DNA from: Primula veris
Taxonomy: Eukaryota > Streptophyta > Magnoliopsida > Ericales > Primulaceae
Assembly (NCBI GenBank): GCA_963682055.1
Contig: CAVMKJ010000016.1
Span: 1-64,000, forward strand
Length of the DNA: 64,000 nt
Reading direction: 5' to 3'
Shown here in pieces: positions 62,768 through 64,000 of this stretch; position 1 is the first letter of the stretch, and every line of letters begins with the position of its first letter. Position numbers and translations under genes: made by a program. The notes below the pieces were generated by a model, which made no database searches, was not told where the DNA came from, and saw only the letters and a program-made list of their open reading frames with translations.

Positions 62768-63351
62768 TCGCGGTCAATAGAGTTCAGTCCAATTTAACCC
62801 TGTTTTGGGGGAAACGTCATCGACGTAAAACTTGTGGACGGGCTGAATCAAAATGATAAGTTGGTGAAACTATTTGTGTCGAATCCACGTCTTCCGTGAC
62901 CTGGATCGCAACGATTCGATATCGATACAATTTCGAGAATCCATCGATCCCGATGACAAAGAGACGTCGCTTCGGCGCGAAATAGACGAGGCGAAGGAGG
63001 GTTCTGACGACGCATTTTGCAAATACGCTGTTCTGCGCGCGTGTCGAAGTCGAAATTGCCTCTTATTACAGGGAGATCGGGAAGTGAAAGCCAAACTGAT
63101 AGAGGCGTCGAGGACGACCTAACAATCATTTCCAGCACAGTCCTGCCTCGACCACTGCTCGGTTCGCCGACTGGCTCCCCGTAGTTTGATCAGCAAACTG
63201 TTGCCATTGGCGCAACGGGGCATTCACCATACGGGTGTGAATGTAGCTACAACTTTGTAGCTACAAAAGTCTTAGCTTAGCAGAACCGACAAAACACTAT
63301 GCCGGCCACGAAAACAGGCCACCACGGCACTACCATTAGCCGCAACGAGCT
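62768..63351. other. Intergenic, no gene recognised
   Basis: An 82-codon frame at 62874-63122 encodes a charged peptide (RREIDEAKEGSDD) with no recognisable family. A palindrome TTGTAGCTACAA-like block lies at about 63246-63268. Confidence 0.35.
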
Positions 63352-64000
63352 AACTAGGTGTACGCGCGGTGTAAATTGCGCGTTGTGGCGGAGCAAATGC
63401 AAAGTTACTAATAGTGTAAAAATTTGGGTTCTAAATTCAGTAAAAGGAATGCCCCCCCCCCCCCCCCCCGAACCCTCTTCCACTTTTGACAACATTTCAC
63501 TTATAGTAAAAATAAAATGAAGTCGGCATTGTCACTCCCCCCCCCCCCCGCTCCCTTCATCTTTCCTGCACCTCTGCATTTCCTCCCTCCCCTCCCCTTT
63601 TCTCATCTCACCTGAGCGAGGTTCTGACCGATATCCAGTGTACCACGGATTACAATGTGGAAAATCAGATACCGTATTAAAAGAAAATGCAAGACTCCAA
63701 AGTTACGTATCTCACCGCTTGGAGTTTTGCAAGTAGCAATGGTGGCTTGTCTTACATTCATAGTCAACAGAACCTTTCCAAAATCAGTATGCCAGTACAG
63801 AAGAATTCTTGAGACTAGAAGCTACAGTGTCAGAAGTCAAATCTTGTTCCGTTTGATAAAATATTCATTTAAAAGATTAAAATTGCAGCATGGAAAGGCA
63901 AGCCTTACAGGGTAGGGTAAATTACAACATATTTTTAAAAAATCAATAAATTGAAGAAGGATAGTATTTAGACGGCAAAAAACTGTTCAATGAACGTTTA
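63352..64000 (+). repeat. Dispersed repeat R1, copy 3, runs off the window
   Basis: It starts AACTAGGTGTACGCGCG and follows the 37644 copy through both C-runs, GAGCGAGGTTCTGACCGA, and into the linker (CAAAAAACTGTT, GAACGTTTA) at the window edge. Confidence 0.85.

Overview
The window is eukaryotic and most likely from an arthropod, possibly a non-insect one. This rests on short exons with GT-AG introns, a secreted takeout/JHBP-like gene, a degraded gustatory-receptor-like gene, and a dense mix of MULE (FLYWCH-type), hAT (ZMYM/TTF-type), P-element (THAP9-type) and pogo/Tigger remnants with satellites and MITEs. The species cannot be fixed from sequence alone. A 200-base run of N at 33267-33466 marks a scaffold gap.

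Layout. 1-1972: left arm of a near-identical inverted repeat carrying a defective MULE transposase. 4.0-5.8 kb: subterminal repeats and a 126-bp satellite. 7.3-9.2 kb: a second, more complete MULE transposase. 9.2-14.3 kb: low-complexity DNA and MITEs. 13.2-18.3 kb: a 15-coding-exon AAA+ ATPase of the fidgetin/FIGL1 type, followed by a triplicated 3' segment. 19.66-22.3 kb: right arm of the inverted repeat with the same defective MULE on the minus strand. 23.6-25.8 kb: the same satellite and subterminal repeats in inverted orientation. 26-33 kb: dispersed repeats R1, X and R2, a 16-bp tandem repeat and a 13-unit ~170-bp satellite. 33.5-43.5 kb: a pogo-like fragment, then a complete-ended 6.7-kb hAT element with an 8-bp target duplication (TGGAGGCC), inserted in an R2 repeat and itself carrying an R1-X insertion. 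45.1-46.8 kb: P-element-type transposase remnant. 48.7-52.8 kb: takeout/JHBP-like gene, the only fully open gene, with three MITEs in its introns. 53.5-64 kb: nested MITEs, a 28-bp tandem repeat split by a TIR element, a SINE, and scattered exons of a degenerate 7TM receptor.

The most interesting hypothesis is that 4.0-25.8 kb is one ~22-kb MULE-type element. It would have long, satellite-bearing terminal inverted repeats and would carry a FLYWCH MULE transposase together with a fidgetin-like AAA+ ATPase. The inverted flanks are visible in the sequence; the idea that they bound one mobile unit is inference and may be wrong.

Several frames, including the AAA+ gene, are broken by single-base differences in homopolymers. 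These could be assembly errors or true decay, and the sequence alone cannot decide.
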